Assembly (NCBI GenBank): GCA_029051735.1
Contig: JAIDKZ010000060.1
Coordinates: forward strand, 1 to 49,735
Reading direction: 5' to 3'
DNA length: 49,735 nucleotides
Source: Anaeroplasmataceae bacterium
GTDB lineage: Bacteria; Bacillota_I; Bacilli_A; Acholeplasmatales; Anaeroplasmataceae
Shown here piece after piece: positions 1-9,888 of this stretch. The notes beneath the pieces were generated by a model. That model saw only the letters and a program-made list of their open reading frames with translations. It was not told the origin of the DNA and ran no database searches. Numbering within the stretch: the first letter of the stretch is position 1; every line of letters starts with the position of its first letter. A program made the translations under genes and the position numbers.

Positions 1-459
1 ACTTAATATTATAGTAAGAAGAATTAATTTAGAGTTATAAGGAATAACAATTGTTTTACTTTCGGTTTTTTGATAAACATATAAAAGGTTAATTATACAA
101 TAAATGATGATTAAAAATAGCATAATTTTTAAGCATTCAAAAGTATACCCATACAATATGGTTAAAACAATGAAGGCAGTTAATGTACTGATTAAATATA
201 CCCCTAACGCATAAAATCGATTTTTTTTAGCAAAGGGGTATAAGGCTACATGATATACAAGTGCACTTAATAAAAGATATATATAATTTGGCGGCAAATA
301 AAAACATAATACAATAGGAAGAATAATATAAAATATATTTTCTAAAGCCAATATGGATATTAAAAAAATACCAACAAACAAAGCAATTTCTTTAGGTAGA
401 AACAATAAACAAGTTATAAAAAAACAATAATGCAATAAAAGAAATAAATACTTTTTCAT
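1..459 (-). CDS. Partial hydrophobic membrane protein, N-terminal part; gene runs off the left edge
   Basis: Absent from the ORF track. Reverse strand is open from ATG at 459 to base 1 (MKKYLFLLLHYCFFITCLLFLPKEIALFVGIFLISILALENIFYIILPIV...), 153 codons with no stop, with GGTGATT upstream as RBS. Several hydrophobic helices. Confidence 0.75.
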   Translation of the reverse strand, partial: MKKYLFLLLHYCFFITCLLFLPKEIALFVGIFLISILALENIFYIILPIVLCFYLPPNYIYLLLSALVYHVALYPFAKKNRFYALGVYLISTLTAFIVLTILYGYTFECLKIMLFLIIIYCIINLLYVYQKTESKTIVIPYNSKLILLTIILS

Positions 460-587
460 ATTTCAATCACCTAATCCAATATTATAAAAACTAGAATTTA
501 AAAATAATGTCTTTATTTGATATGTTTGAAGAATTATTGATTTGATTTATTTTTTCTATTTTGATAGAATATCTAACGGTGATGAGA

Positions 588-1157
588 ATGAAAAACATTA
601 TATTAAGAAGCGCTTCTCCAAGAAGAAAAGATTTATTGAAGCAGGCTGGATATACATTTACTATTGAACCTGCAGATATTGATGAGACCATAGATTTTAA
701 TCAGCCTCCTTTTGAAAATGTAAAAAAATTGGGATTGATGAAGGCCATAGAACAACAAAATAAAGATTATGGAAATATTTTAATTGGTTGTGATACAATT
801 GTTGTTTTAAATCAAAAGATATATGGAAAGCCAAAATCAGAAAATGATGCGTTTGAAATGCTTAAAAGTTTATCTGGAAAAATGCATGAGGTTATGAGTG
901 GAGTTGGCATTGTTTATAAGGAAAAAATATATAATTTTGGAGTTATATCTAAAGTATATTTTAAGGAACTATCAGATCAACAGATATGGGATTATATTCA
1001 AACAAAAGAATGCTTTGGCAAAGCAGGAAGCTATGCCATACAAGGAATTGGCAAGAATTTAATAGAAAAATATGAGGGGTCCTTAAATAATATTATTGGA
1101 TTACCAATCGAAGAAGTTTCGGAGGTTCTTAAAAAAATATATGAAATGGAAGATTAG
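588..1157 (+). CDS. maf: Maf-like nucleotide pyrophosphatase
   Basis: MKNIILRSASPRRKDLLKQAGY...GCDTIVVLNQKIYGKP matches the Maf family. ATG 588 is preferred over the track's upstream TTG start. Confidence 0.93.
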   Translation: MKNIILRSASPRRKDLLKQAGYTFTIEPADIDETIDFNQPPFENVKKLGLMKAIEQQNKDYGNILIGCDTIVVLNQKIYGKPKSENDAFEMLKSLSGKMHEVMSGVGIVYKEKIYNFGVISKVYFKELSDQQIWDYIQTKECFGKAGSYAIQGIGKNLIEKYEGSLNNIIGLPIEEVSEVLKKIYEMED

Positions 1158-2109
1158 AGACATAGAAATACCAAACCAATTTGTATTAGCTCCTATGGCT
1201 GGAATTACGAATGAAGCTTTCCGTAAAATATGCAAGGAAATGGGATGTGGACTCATGGTGGCAGAAATGGTAAGTGATAAGGCGATTGGATTCCAAAATG
1301 AAAGAACCCTAAAAATGACCAAAGTTAATCCTGTTGAGCATCCAATAAGTATGCAAATTTTTGGTGGAGATGTTGAGTCTTTGGTTCAGGCTGCCAAGTA
1401 CATTGATCAGTTTAGTGATGCAGATATTATTGATATTAACATGGGGTGTCCAGTAAACAAAGTTGCAAAAAAAAGTCATGCAGGAGCATCTTTACTACAA
1501 GATCCTAATTTGGTTTATGAAATTGTTAAAAATGTTGTTGATAATGTAAAAAAACCTGTAACTGTAAAAATAAGAATTGGTTGGGATTTTGATCAAATCA
1601 ATGCGGTTGACAATGCCAAAATGATTGAAAAAGCAGGGGCAAGTGCTATTACGGTACATGGCAGGACACGGAGTCAATTTTATAGTGGCAAAGCAGATTT
1701 AGAATGGATAAAAAAAGTGAAAGAAGCTGTATCTATTCCAGTTATTGGCAATGGAGATATTATAGATGTAGAATCTGCAAAGCGGATGCTAGAGTATACA
1801 GGAGTAGATGCTATTGCAATTGGTAGAGGTGCTTTAGGGAATCCGTTTATTTTTCGTGAGCTTTTGGCATATTTTGAAAAAGGGGAGTATATTCATCAAC
1901 CTTCTCATGAGGAGATTTATCAAACAATTTTAAAGCAATATTCATATCTTTTAGAATTAAAGGGAGAAAAAATTGCTTTGTTAGAAATGCGAGGCCATGT
2001 GGCGTGGTATTTAAAAGGAATGCCAGGTAGCGCCAAAATAAAGGATTTATGTAATAAACAAACTGATTTTACATCAGTAAAGCAAATTTTAAAAGAGTAC
2101 TTATTTTAA
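1141..2109 (+). CDS. dusB: tRNA-dihydrouridine synthase
   Basis: APMAGITNEAFRKICKEMG, DINMGCPVNKVAKKSHAGASLL, TVHGRTRSQFYSG. Likely start ATG 1141, overlapping the end of maf. Confidence 0.93.
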   Translation: MKWKIRDIEIPNQFVLAPMAGITNEAFRKICKEMGCGLMVAEMVSDKAIGFQNERTLKMTKVNPVEHPISMQIFGGDVESLVQAAKYIDQFSDADIIDINMGCPVNKVAKKSHAGASLLQDPNLVYEIVKNVVDNVKKPVTVKIRIGWDFDQINAVDNAKMIEKAGASAITVHGRTRSQFYSGKADLEWIKKVKEAVSIPVIGNGDIIDVESAKRMLEYTGVDAIAIGRGALGNPFIFRELLAYFEKGEYIHQPSHEEIYQTILKQYSYLLELKGEKIALLEMRGHVAWYLKGMPGSAKIKDLCNKQTDFTSVKQILKEYLF

Positions 2110-2209
2110 CAAATAAATTTGCTTATAAAAACGCTCTCATATTTTTATATGACAATGATTATGCTATAATATTTTTGAAGAAAATGAGATAATGGAGGGT
2201 ATATTTCTC

Positions 2210-3193
2210 ATGGCAATCTTATTAGGAAAAAAAGTAAAAATTTTCAGTTTATCTGCAAATAGACCTTTAGCAGAAGAAATCGCAGAATCTATTGGTGTGC
2301 CACTATCTAGTTGTGACATTATGCATTTTGCTGATGGTGAAATTAATGTGCAAATTAATGAGACTGTAAGAGGGCATAATGTTTTTATTATACAGCCAAC
2401 ATCAAATCCTGTGAATGATAACTTAATGGAAGTATTGATTATGTGTGATGCTTTAAAAAGAGCATCTGCTAAAACAATCAATTTAGTTATTCCTTATTAT
2501 GGTTATTCTCGTCAGGATAGAAAAAGTAGAAGTCGTCAACCAATTTCAGCAAAGTTAGTTGCAGATTTATTACAGGTTGCAGGAGTGAATCGAATTATTT
2601 GTATGGACATTCATGCCGCACAAATTCAAGGATTTTTTAATATCCCAGTTGATAATTTTATAGGATTACCAATTCTTGTAAACTATTTATTAGATAAAAA
2701 TTTAAGTGATGTTGTTGTTGTATCTCCAGATCATGGTGGAACAACAAGAGCACGTGAATTTGCCAAGGTACTTGATACAACAATTGCAATTATAGATAAG
2801 CGTCGTCCTGAACCAAATAAGGCTGAGGTTATGAATATTATTGGTACCGTTGAAGGAAAAACTTGTATATTAGTTGATGATATGGTAGATACTGCTGGAA
2901 CATTAACTGCTGGAGCTGCTGCATTAATGGCTGCTGGAGCTAAAGAGGTTTATGCTGCATGCACACATGGTGTTTTATCTGGTTCTGCAATTGAACGAAT
3001 TCAAAATTCATGTTTAAAGGAAATGATTATTACCAATACAATACGTCTAGATGAAAGCAAACAAATTGATAAGATTAAGGTTTTATCTGTTGGTACATTA
3101 TTAGGACATGGTATTTTGAGAATCTTATCTGATGAACCTTTGTCTGGATTATTCACATACTCCTATGATAAATCAAAAAGAGAATTATTATAA
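2210..3193 (+). CDS. prs: Ribose-phosphate pyrophosphokinase
   Basis: [56 protein letters not shown]. The track start 2192 lies in the RBS (ATGGAGGG); ATG 2210 is preferred. Confidence 0.95.
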   Translation: MAILLGKKVKIFSLSANRPLAEEIAESIGVPLSSCDIMHFADGEINVQINETVRGHNVFIIQPTSNPVNDNLMEVLIMCDALKRASAKTINLVIPYYGYSRQDRKSRSRQPISAKLVADLLQVAGVNRIICMDIHAAQIQGFFNIPVDNFIGLPILVNYLLDKNLSDVVVVSPDHGGTTRAREFAKVLDTTIAIIDKRRPEPNKAEVMNIIGTVEGKTCILVDDMVDTAGTLTAGAAALMAAGAKEVYAACTHGVLSGSAIERIQNSCLKEMIITNTIRLDESKQIDKIKVLSVGTLLGHGILRILSDEPLSGLFTYSYDKSKRELL

Positions 3194-3759
3194 TGAAATT
3201 AATTGTTGGATTAGGTAATCCTGGAAAGGATTATGAAAGAACAAGGCATAATGTTGGCTTTATGGCACTGGATGGTTTTGCTCAAAAGCATTCTATAGAA
3301 TTTAAACTTGAACCTAAATTTAAAGGTATGCTTGCAACTATAAATTTAAATGGGAATAAAGCTTTATTGTTAAAGCCTATGACCTATATGAATTTATCAG
3401 GAGAAAGTGTCAAAGCAGTAATGAGTTTTTACAAGATTAACATTGAAGATATCCTAGTTATATCAGATGATCTTGATAGTAAAACTGCTAGAGTTCGGCT
3501 TCGTGCAAATGGTAGTGCTGGTGGGCACAATGGCCATAAAAGCATTATGATGAATTTGAAGACAGAGGAGTATAAGCGAATAAAAATAGGTATTGATCGT
3601 AGTTCGGTTATTCCTGTTGTAGACTGGGTATTACAGAAATTTTCTTCAGATGAAATTTTAGCATTACAAAATTCATTTGAAAAAAGCACAGCTGCGATTG
3701 AGGATTTTATTAATGAAATCCCTTTTAATAAAATCGCATCTTTGTATTCTTCTAAATAA
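3193..3759 (+). CDS. pth: Peptidyl-tRNA hydrolase
   Basis: [23 protein letters not shown]...LKPMTYMNLSGESV...GSAGGHNGHKSI. TAATG overlap with prs. Confidence 0.96.
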   Translation: MKLIVGLGNPGKDYERTRHNVGFMALDGFAQKHSIEFKLEPKFKGMLATINLNGNKALLLKPMTYMNLSGESVKAVMSFYKINIEDILVISDDLDSKTARVRLRANGSAGGHNGHKSIMMNLKTEEYKRIKIGIDRSSVIPVVDWVLQKFSSDEILALQNSFEKSTAAIEDFINEIPFNKIASLYSSK

Positions 3760-3765
3760 AATTTG

Positions 3766-3807
3766 GCCTTTCATGCTTATAAAAAGCATTTAAGGCTTTT
3801 CTTTTTT
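3766..3807 (+). terminator. Rho-independent terminator after pth
   Basis: GCCTTTCATGCTT-ATAAA-AAGCATTTAAGGC followed by a T-rich tract. Confidence 0.7.
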
Positions 3808-3878
3808 ACAAAAAACATTATTATTTTACGATAATTTAATGTATAATAAAATATGCTACTTAAAAAGGGGGAACTCAT

Positions 3879-4922
3879 ATGTTAGCATCAACATTAACGG
3901 GAGTACAATATTTTTTAAATGCTTTGTTTTTAGTGGCAGGAATTGTTTTTTTAGTCAAAGGAGCTGACTATTTTGTAGATTCTGCTTCAGTAATTGCAAA
4001 AAGATTGAAGATACCACCAATCATTATAGGACTTACCATTGTATCTTTTGGAACATCCGCACCAGAGTTAGCAGTAGGAATAGCTTCAAGTATTAAAGGA
4101 GAAGCTGGGCTTTCTTTGGGAAATGTGGTTGGGTCAAATATAGCAAATTTGACACTTGTTTTAGGAATGTCAATCTTGATCCATCCAATTATTGTAAAAA
4201 AGGGATTATGTAAAAAGGAAATTCCATTTTTGATTATAGCGACTGTACTTTTAATTGTATTTTCCATGGACAACCTTTTATCTGGTTTTTCTGGTGTACA
4301 AAATATAATTTCACGAGGAGAGGCCGTTGTTTTTATTTTAGGAATTGTTTTATTTTGTATTATGTCAATCAAAGGGGCTCAACAAGAGGAACTGAAATTA
4401 GAAAAAGAAGAAATTGAAACATTTGATCCATTGTGGAAAACCTTATTGTTATTGTTTATTGGTCTAATTGGAATTATTGCTGGAGCTGAATTTGTTACAA
4501 CTCCTGCATCTAAAATTGCAACATCTATTGGGGTTACTGTAGGTATTGATGAGGCATTAATGCTCAATGTGGTTGGATTAACTGTTGTTGCGGTTGGAAC
4601 TTCTTTACCAGAGTTAGTTACTTCAGCAATAGCGGCAAAACGTAAACAAAATGAAATTGCGATTGGTAATGTGATTGGATCAAATGTTTTCAATATTTTA
4701 TTCATTTGCGGTATAACTGGTATGATTCGACCACTCACCCTAACACCAGACATTATTACTGATATGATTATCTCTTTATTATTTACTATTCTTGTTTTTG
4801 GGTTTGCAAAAACAGGATTATTAAAAAAATGGTATGGAGCAATTTTATTGGGTGGATATGTCCTTTATATTATGTACATCATTTTGAGATTGTTTTACCC
4901 TAATGCTTTACTTCCACTATAA
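3879..4922 (+). CDS. Calcium/sodium antiporter (CaCA family, YrbG-like)
   Basis: Duplicated alpha-repeats: GLTIVSFGTSAPELAVGIASS...GNVVGSNIANL and GLTVVAVGTSLPELVTSAIAA...GNVIGSNVFN. Confidence 0.92.
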   Translation: MLASTLTGVQYFLNALFLVAGIVFLVKGADYFVDSASVIAKRLKIPPIIIGLTIVSFGTSAPELAVGIASSIKGEAGLSLGNVVGSNIANLTLVLGMSILIHPIIVKKGLCKKEIPFLIIATVLLIVFSMDNLLSGFSGVQNIISRGEAVVFILGIVLFCIMSIKGAQQEELKLEKEEIETFDPLWKTLLLLFIGLIGIIAGAEFVTTPASKIATSIGVTVGIDEALMLNVVGLTVVAVGTSLPELVTSAIAAKRKQNEIAIGNVIGSNVFNILFICGITGMIRPLTLTPDIITDMIISLLFTILVFGFAKTGLLKKWYGAILLGGYVLYIMYIILRLFYPNALLPL

Positions 4923-4949
4923 CAATTACAAAATTAGAGGTGTTAAACA

Positions 4950-5792
4950 ATGATAAAAGCAAACTATCATAGTCATTTATTTTATTGTAATCATGCTGTT
5001 GGGAATGCAAAAGATTATATTGAAGTTGCACTTAAGGCGGGATTTAAAGAAATTGGAATTACAGATCACGCACCTGTTTTTGCGTTTACCATGACAGAAC
5101 AAGAGTATCATAAGGTGTTTTATCATAAGCCTATGCTTTTAGATCAAATGTATCAGCAATATTTACCAGAGCTTGAGGTAGCAAAAAAAACTTATAAAAA
5201 TCAAATAAAAGTTTTATCTGGTTTTGAAACAGAATACATTCCTGCCAATGCTTTTTTTCTTCCAGTTTTAAGAAAAGCAGTAGACTATTTAAATTTAGGA
5301 GTTCACTATTTTGAATATAAAAATAAAATATATGATACGTATCATGATGTAAATTATGAAACAATTTATGGATATTTAGATGCCTGTATTAAAGGAATGG
5401 AAACGCATCTTTTTAATACATTGGTACATCCAGATTTATTTATGTTTTCGTATCAATCAGAAAATGGAAAAAGAGTGTTTGATGAGCATTGTGAATATGT
5501 AACAAAAAGAATAATAGAATGTGCAATTCAAAATGATGTTTATTTAGAGATTAATGCCAATGGGATTAAAAATTCAAAACGATTCTCAAAAGAAGGTGTT
5601 TGGTTATATCCTAATAAAGAGTTTTGGATGCTGGTAAAGCAATATCCATCAGCTAAAATTATTATTGGTGCTGATGCACATTCACCTGATGATTTAGCAG
5701 GAGATAATGTATTAAAAGTAGAACAATTTGCAAAAGATCTTAAATTAAATGTATTATCCTTTATGGAGGTAAAAAAATATGAAAATTTATAA
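4950..5792 (+). CDS. PHP-domain histidinol-phosphatase-like protein
   Basis: MIKANYHSHLFYCNHAVG..., GITDHAPVFAF, VHPDLF, IIGADAHSPDDL, as in the PHP family (HisK/HisJ-like). Confidence 0.82.
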   Translation: MIKANYHSHLFYCNHAVGNAKDYIEVALKAGFKEIGITDHAPVFAFTMTEQEYHKVFYHKPMLLDQMYQQYLPELEVAKKTYKNQIKVLSGFETEYIPANAFFLPVLRKAVDYLNLGVHYFEYKNKIYDTYHDVNYETIYGYLDACIKGMETHLFNTLVHPDLFMFSYQSENGKRVFDEHCEYVTKRIIECAIQNDVYLEINANGIKNSKRFSKEGVWLYPNKEFWMLVKQYPSAKIIIGADAHSPDDLAGDNVLKVEQFAKDLKLNVLSFMEVKKYENL

Positions 5793-7104
5793 TATAAAAA
5801 AGAATTGGGAATATTGGTTTTTTGAAGAACAAGAAGAATTCTATGAAGTTTTAGAAAATACATTAAATAAAGGTTATCAAATTATTGATTCTTTTCATCT
5901 TTGTGTTGAGGTAAAAAAAGATAGCCATAAAATTATTTTCTCTTTTATTGAACAAGAAGTTGTGGATGAAACAATTAAAGATAGAATAAAAGAAATGGAT
6001 AAGTCTTATCAATTAGTATATCCAAGTTATGAGACATGTATATTAAATACAATTTCTTCCATCAGGAAAAGTTATAATAGACCTATTTATTATGATACTG
6101 ATCCTAAAATTGACTCAATTTTAGCAGAAAAAAAATATAAAAATATTATTATAATGCTATTAGATGGATTAGGAGAAAATATTTTAGATAAACATAGTAA
6201 AGATAATGCTTTTTTAAAGAGATATCATAGTTTTACAAATACTGCTATTTATCCATCTACGACAGCTGCTTCTACCACTTCAACTAAAAATGGCTTGGCC
6301 CCTATTTGTACAGGATGGTTAGGATGGGAAAATTATTTTAAAGAAATTGATCGTAATATTATCTTATTTAATGGCAAAAATTATTTTACAGAAGAGCCCA
6401 CAGGCTTTAATGTTTATAAGGCACTTCCTTATACTTTCTTTTATGATGATTTGGATGTGAATGGAAGTATTATAGAACCAGATTTTTCTAAAGAGGAAAG
6501 AGATTTTAAAGAAATTCTTCAAAATAGTTTAAAGAACTTAAAGAAGAATCGAGATAATATCCAGTATGTATATTTTACAGATCCAGATGGATTATTACAT
6601 GAGTTTGGTACAAGAGACATTCAAATCACAAAATGCATTGATGAAATAAATAATGCCTTAGAGGAATACGTTTCAAAACTACCTTCAGATACTCTATTAA
6701 TTATTTCTGCTGATCATGGACATACTGATGTCAAACCAATTGAACTTCATGCATGTAAAACAATACAAAAGATGTTGAAACGGAGTCCATCCAATGATTC
6801 TAGATGTATTACATTCTGCGTATTAGATGAATATAAAGAATCTTTTATGGAAACCTTTAAAGCATTATTTGGCTATGCTTATGATATTTATCCATCTAGT
6901 GAATTAATTGATAAAGAATTTTTTGGAAAAAGAACAGATGTTCCATCTCCATATGTTAAGGATTTTTTAGCAGATTTTGTTGCGGTTGCAAAAAACGAAT
7001 ATTATTTTAATTATAAATCAAACGATAATATGGTTTTTAAAAGTCATCATGCAGGGATAACTGCAGATGAAATGTTAGTTCCTGTTATTATATATAGGAA
7101 ATAA
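5779..7104 (+). CDS. Alkaline-phosphatase-superfamily / nucleotide pyrophosphatase-like protein with an N-terminal extension
   Basis: IIIMLLDGLGENIL, TAIYPSTTAASTTSTKNGLAP, LLIISADHGHTD, FKSHHAG metal-site motifs. Start overlaps the end of the PHP gene. Confidence 0.82.
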   Translation: MKIYNIKKNWEYWFFEEQEEFYEVLENTLNKGYQIIDSFHLCVEVKKDSHKIIFSFIEQEVVDETIKDRIKEMDKSYQLVYPSYETCILNTISSIRKSYNRPIYYDTDPKIDSILAEKKYKNIIIMLLDGLGENILDKHSKDNAFLKRYHSFTNTAIYPSTTAASTTSTKNGLAPICTGWLGWENYFKEIDRNIILFNGKNYFTEEPTGFNVYKALPYTFFYDDLDVNGSIIEPDFSKEERDFKEILQNSLKNLKKNRDNIQYVYFTDPDGLLHEFGTRDIQITKCIDEINNALEEYVSKLPSDTLLIISADHGHTDVKPIELHACKTIQKMLKRSPSNDSRCITFCVLDEYKESFMETFKALFGYAYDIYPSSELIDKEFFGKRTDVPSPYVKDFLADFVAVAKNEYYFNYKSNDNMVFKSHHAGITADEMLVPVIIYRK

Positions 7105-7201
7105 GCGTTACTAAGAAGTATGTTGAGGTTTATTTATAGACTATCATATAAATTCAAATATTTTTTTAGTTAATGGAAATCAATCATTAGGAAGTGAAAT
7201 T

Positions 7202-8701
7202 ATGACTGCATATAAAGGAACAGTGCTTTCAGAAGGTGTAGCAATAGGAAAGTTACATCTTATACAAGAACGCTATGAAACACTGCCTAGTAAATCTGTA
7301 AATAGGGAAAGAGAAATATTAAGAAAAGGGCTTTGTAAAACGATTCTTGAATTAAAGGAATTAATTAAAAGTAATCAAGAAAACGAAGAATATTTAAACT
7401 TTCAGATTATGATGCTTGAGGATAAAACCTTAACTGAAGAGGCAGAGATTTTTTTAATCCAAGGAGAATCTGCAATAGAAAGTATAACAAAAGTATTTCA
7501 AAATTATCAAGAACAGTTAAAAATATCTTCAAGTTTTTATTTACAGCAAAGAGCAGTAGATTTTTCAGATATAGAGCATAGGATTATACGTAATATTTCT
7601 GGAAACCCTTATAAAACACTACAAGAGAAGTTTATTTTATTTGCAGAGGATTTACCCCCATCTTATTTAATTCAAAATAAGGAAAATTTATTAGGTGTAA
7701 TTACAAGAACTGGTGGAGATAGTACACATGGAGCAATTCTTTGTAGGCAGTTAAATATACCATATATAGTAGCCTCAATTCTTGCACATGAAGATGATCT
7801 CATCATTTTAGATACAAGAAAACAACAAGTAATGGTTCATCCAAATCAAAAAACAATTCTTCATTATGAAAGAATTATTAAGGAAATATCAGAAGAAAAA
7901 TTGTATTCTATTCCTCATTTGGGATACCATTTTTTAGCAAATGTTTCTTCTAATACAGAAATAAATAAAGTATTAGAATATGGATTTGATGGAATAGGAT
8001 TATATCGAACTGAAATGATTTTTATGAATGCAAATCATCCTCTTAGTTATGAAGAGCAATATGAAATTTATAAAGAAGCTGTTGATAAGTGTAAGGATAA
8101 ACCCATCTGCTTTCGAACCTTTGATATAGGAGATGATAAGCAATTGTCTTATGTAAAATCATATCATAAAGGAATTGATAATTATAAGAACAATAAAGAG
8201 TTATTTATTACCCAAATAAAGGCTTTATTAATGGCTAACCAGTATAATAATATGAAAATTATGTTTCCTATGGTTTCTGATGTAGATGAATTCATTTATC
8301 TAAGAGATTGGGTATATAAGATAAAAGAAGAGTTAAACAATTCTAATACTTTAAAAATAGGGATCATGTTGGAAACGAAATCCGCATTAGCAAGTATTAA
8401 AGATTTTAAGGATGTTGATTTTGTTTCTATTGGTACAAATGATTTGGTATTAGATATTTACCATATTCATAGAGATACACAGACTAAAGCGATGAAGAAA
8501 TATTTAAATGACTTAGTTTCAAAATTATCTGAGGTTGTTGATTTTTGTGAAGAAAATCATATAGAGCTATCCATTTGTGGAGAATTAGCTGCTATAACAA
8601 CGGCATTAAAAAAATTTATGAAAATTGGATTTAAAAGTTTTTCTGTTGCTGCCCCTGCTATACGCATATTAAATAAGATATATAAAGAGGTAAATAAGTA
8701 A
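7202..8701 (+). CDS. PTS enzyme I-like (PEP-utilising) protein, divergent
   Basis: TRTGGDSTHGAILCRQLNIPYIVA (phospho-His region), GFDGIGLYRTEMIFM, CFRTFDIGDDK, VSIGTNDL, CGELA. 499 aa, shorter than a typical EI. Confidence 0.78.
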   Translation: MTAYKGTVLSEGVAIGKLHLIQERYETLPSKSVNREREILRKGLCKTILELKELIKSNQENEEYLNFQIMMLEDKTLTEEAEIFLIQGESAIESITKVFQNYQEQLKISSSFYLQQRAVDFSDIEHRIIRNISGNPYKTLQEKFILFAEDLPPSYLIQNKENLLGVITRTGGDSTHGAILCRQLNIPYIVASILAHEDDLIILDTRKQQVMVHPNQKTILHYERIIKEISEEKLYSIPHLGYHFLANVSSNTEINKVLEYGFDGIGLYRTEMIFMNANHPLSYEEQYEIYKEAVDKCKDKPICFRTFDIGDDKQLSYVKSYHKGIDNYKNNKELFITQIKALLMANQYNNMKIMFPMVSDVDEFIYLRDWVYKIKEELNNSNTLKIGIMLETKSALASIKDFKDVDFVSIGTNDLVLDIYHIHRDTQTKAMKKYLNDLVSKLSEVVDFCEENHIELSICGELAAITTALKKFMKIGFKSFSVAAPAIRILNKIYKEVNK

Positions 8702-8765
8702 AAGTTCATCATCTTGAATGAAATTACAAAATTTGTCAATAATAGTAGTAATGGAAGTGATTATT

Positions 8766-9284
8766 ATGAAAATGGCAGGTATTGTCAGAAGAATAGATGA
8801 ACTTGGAAGAATTGTAATTCCTAAGGAAGTAAGGAAACGACTACGAATGGATAGCGGAGATTTGGTGGATATTAGTATATTAGATGAAAATGTTGTTTTG
8901 ACTAAATTTCATCCCTTAAATCACGATGCAATGCTGTTATCTTCTTTTTGTGAATCTTTAAAGGAAACATTCAGAAGTGATATTATTATAACAAATGAAA
9001 ATACTATCATTTATAATACATTGGATGAATGCTTGAATAATGAAGATTTAGATCAAGAATTTAAAAAGCGTGTTAATTCTTATTTGGAAAAAGAAATGTC
9101 TGCATTGACGAAATTAAATTTGACAGATTCATATTATCTCAATCGTGATTTTATAATTTTTGAAATAAAAATTGCAGAAGAGCATTATGGATATTTGTTG
9201 TTATTAGATGATATGATAGGAAAAAAACAAAAGGATCTTGCATCTTTAATTTTAAACTATGTGAATAAAATTTTAAAAAATTAA
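8766..9284 (+). CDS. AbrB-family transition-state regulator, SpoVT-like
   Basis: MKMAGIVRRIDELGRIVIPKEVRKRLRMDSGDLVDI is the SpoVT/AbrB swapped-hairpin DNA-binding domain; C-terminal GAF-like region. ATG 8766 preferred. Confidence 0.85.
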   Translation: MKMAGIVRRIDELGRIVIPKEVRKRLRMDSGDLVDISILDENVVLTKFHPLNHDAMLLSSFCESLKETFRSDIIITNENTIIYNTLDECLNNEDLDQEFKKRVNSYLEKEMSALTKLNLTDSYYLNRDFIIFEIKIAEEHYGYLLLLDDMIGKKQKDLASLILNYVNKILKN

Positions 9285-9320
9285 AAAAATATGATACAAT
9301 CATAATATGGAGGAAATATT

Positions 9321-9722
9321 ATGGATTGTGTTTTTTGTAAAATTGTAAATCATGAAATACCTAGTTTTAAAATATATGAGGATGAATACACCTATGCTTT
9401 TTTAGATATTGCAAAAGATATTGATGGACACACGTTAGTCATACCTAAAAAACATGTATTAAATATATTGGATTGTGATAATGAGACTTTAACTCATGTA
9501 ATAAGAACGATTCATTTAATTTCAAAGCATTATGTAGAAGATTTAGGGTTTGATGGAGTTAATGTGCTAAATGCTTCTGGCCAGGCTGCAGAGCAGAGTG
9601 TATTCCATTTGCATTTTCATATTATCCCTAGAAAAAAAGATGATGGATTAACTACCTTTCCAGTCTTGCCAGGGACAAAAAAAGATTTAGAAGAAATGCA
9701 GAACTATTTAAAATTAAATTAA
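9321..9722 (+). CDS. HIT family protein
   Basis: MDCVFCKIVNHEIPSFKIYEDE...VFHLHFHIIPR, the HIT triad HxHxH. Confidence 0.95.
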   Translation: MDCVFCKIVNHEIPSFKIYEDEYTYAFLDIAKDIDGHTLVIPKKHVLNILDCDNETLTHVIRTIHLISKHYVEDLGFDGVNVLNASGQAAEQSVFHLHFHIIPRKKDDGLTTFPVLPGTKKDLEEMQNYLKLN

Positions 9723-9750
9723 ACAGAAAATAGTATTATTAAAGTGGTAA

Positions 9751-9792
9751 GATGTTTATAAACATAAAAAAACGTTTATGAGCATCTTTTTT
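9751..9792 (+). terminator. Rho-independent terminator
   Basis: GATGTTTATAAAC...CGTTTATGAGCATC followed by TTTTTT. Confidence 0.7.
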
Positions 9793-9888
9793 CTTTATTT
9801 ATACATATTTTGATGAAAGCGTGCATATACTTAATGTGTAAACTATATTTATAGTAATGTACAAGCTGTTAAATAAAGGAGATATTAT

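Noticed and set aside
491-691. Minus-strand ORF opposite the maf start
   Set aside because: Overlaps a well-supported gene; no homology I recognise; AT-rich chance ORF.
2164-4753. Minus-strand ORFs of 86-134 aa opposite prs, pth and the antiporter
   Set aside because: Antisense to conserved genes, with composition mirroring the sense codons; no independent support.
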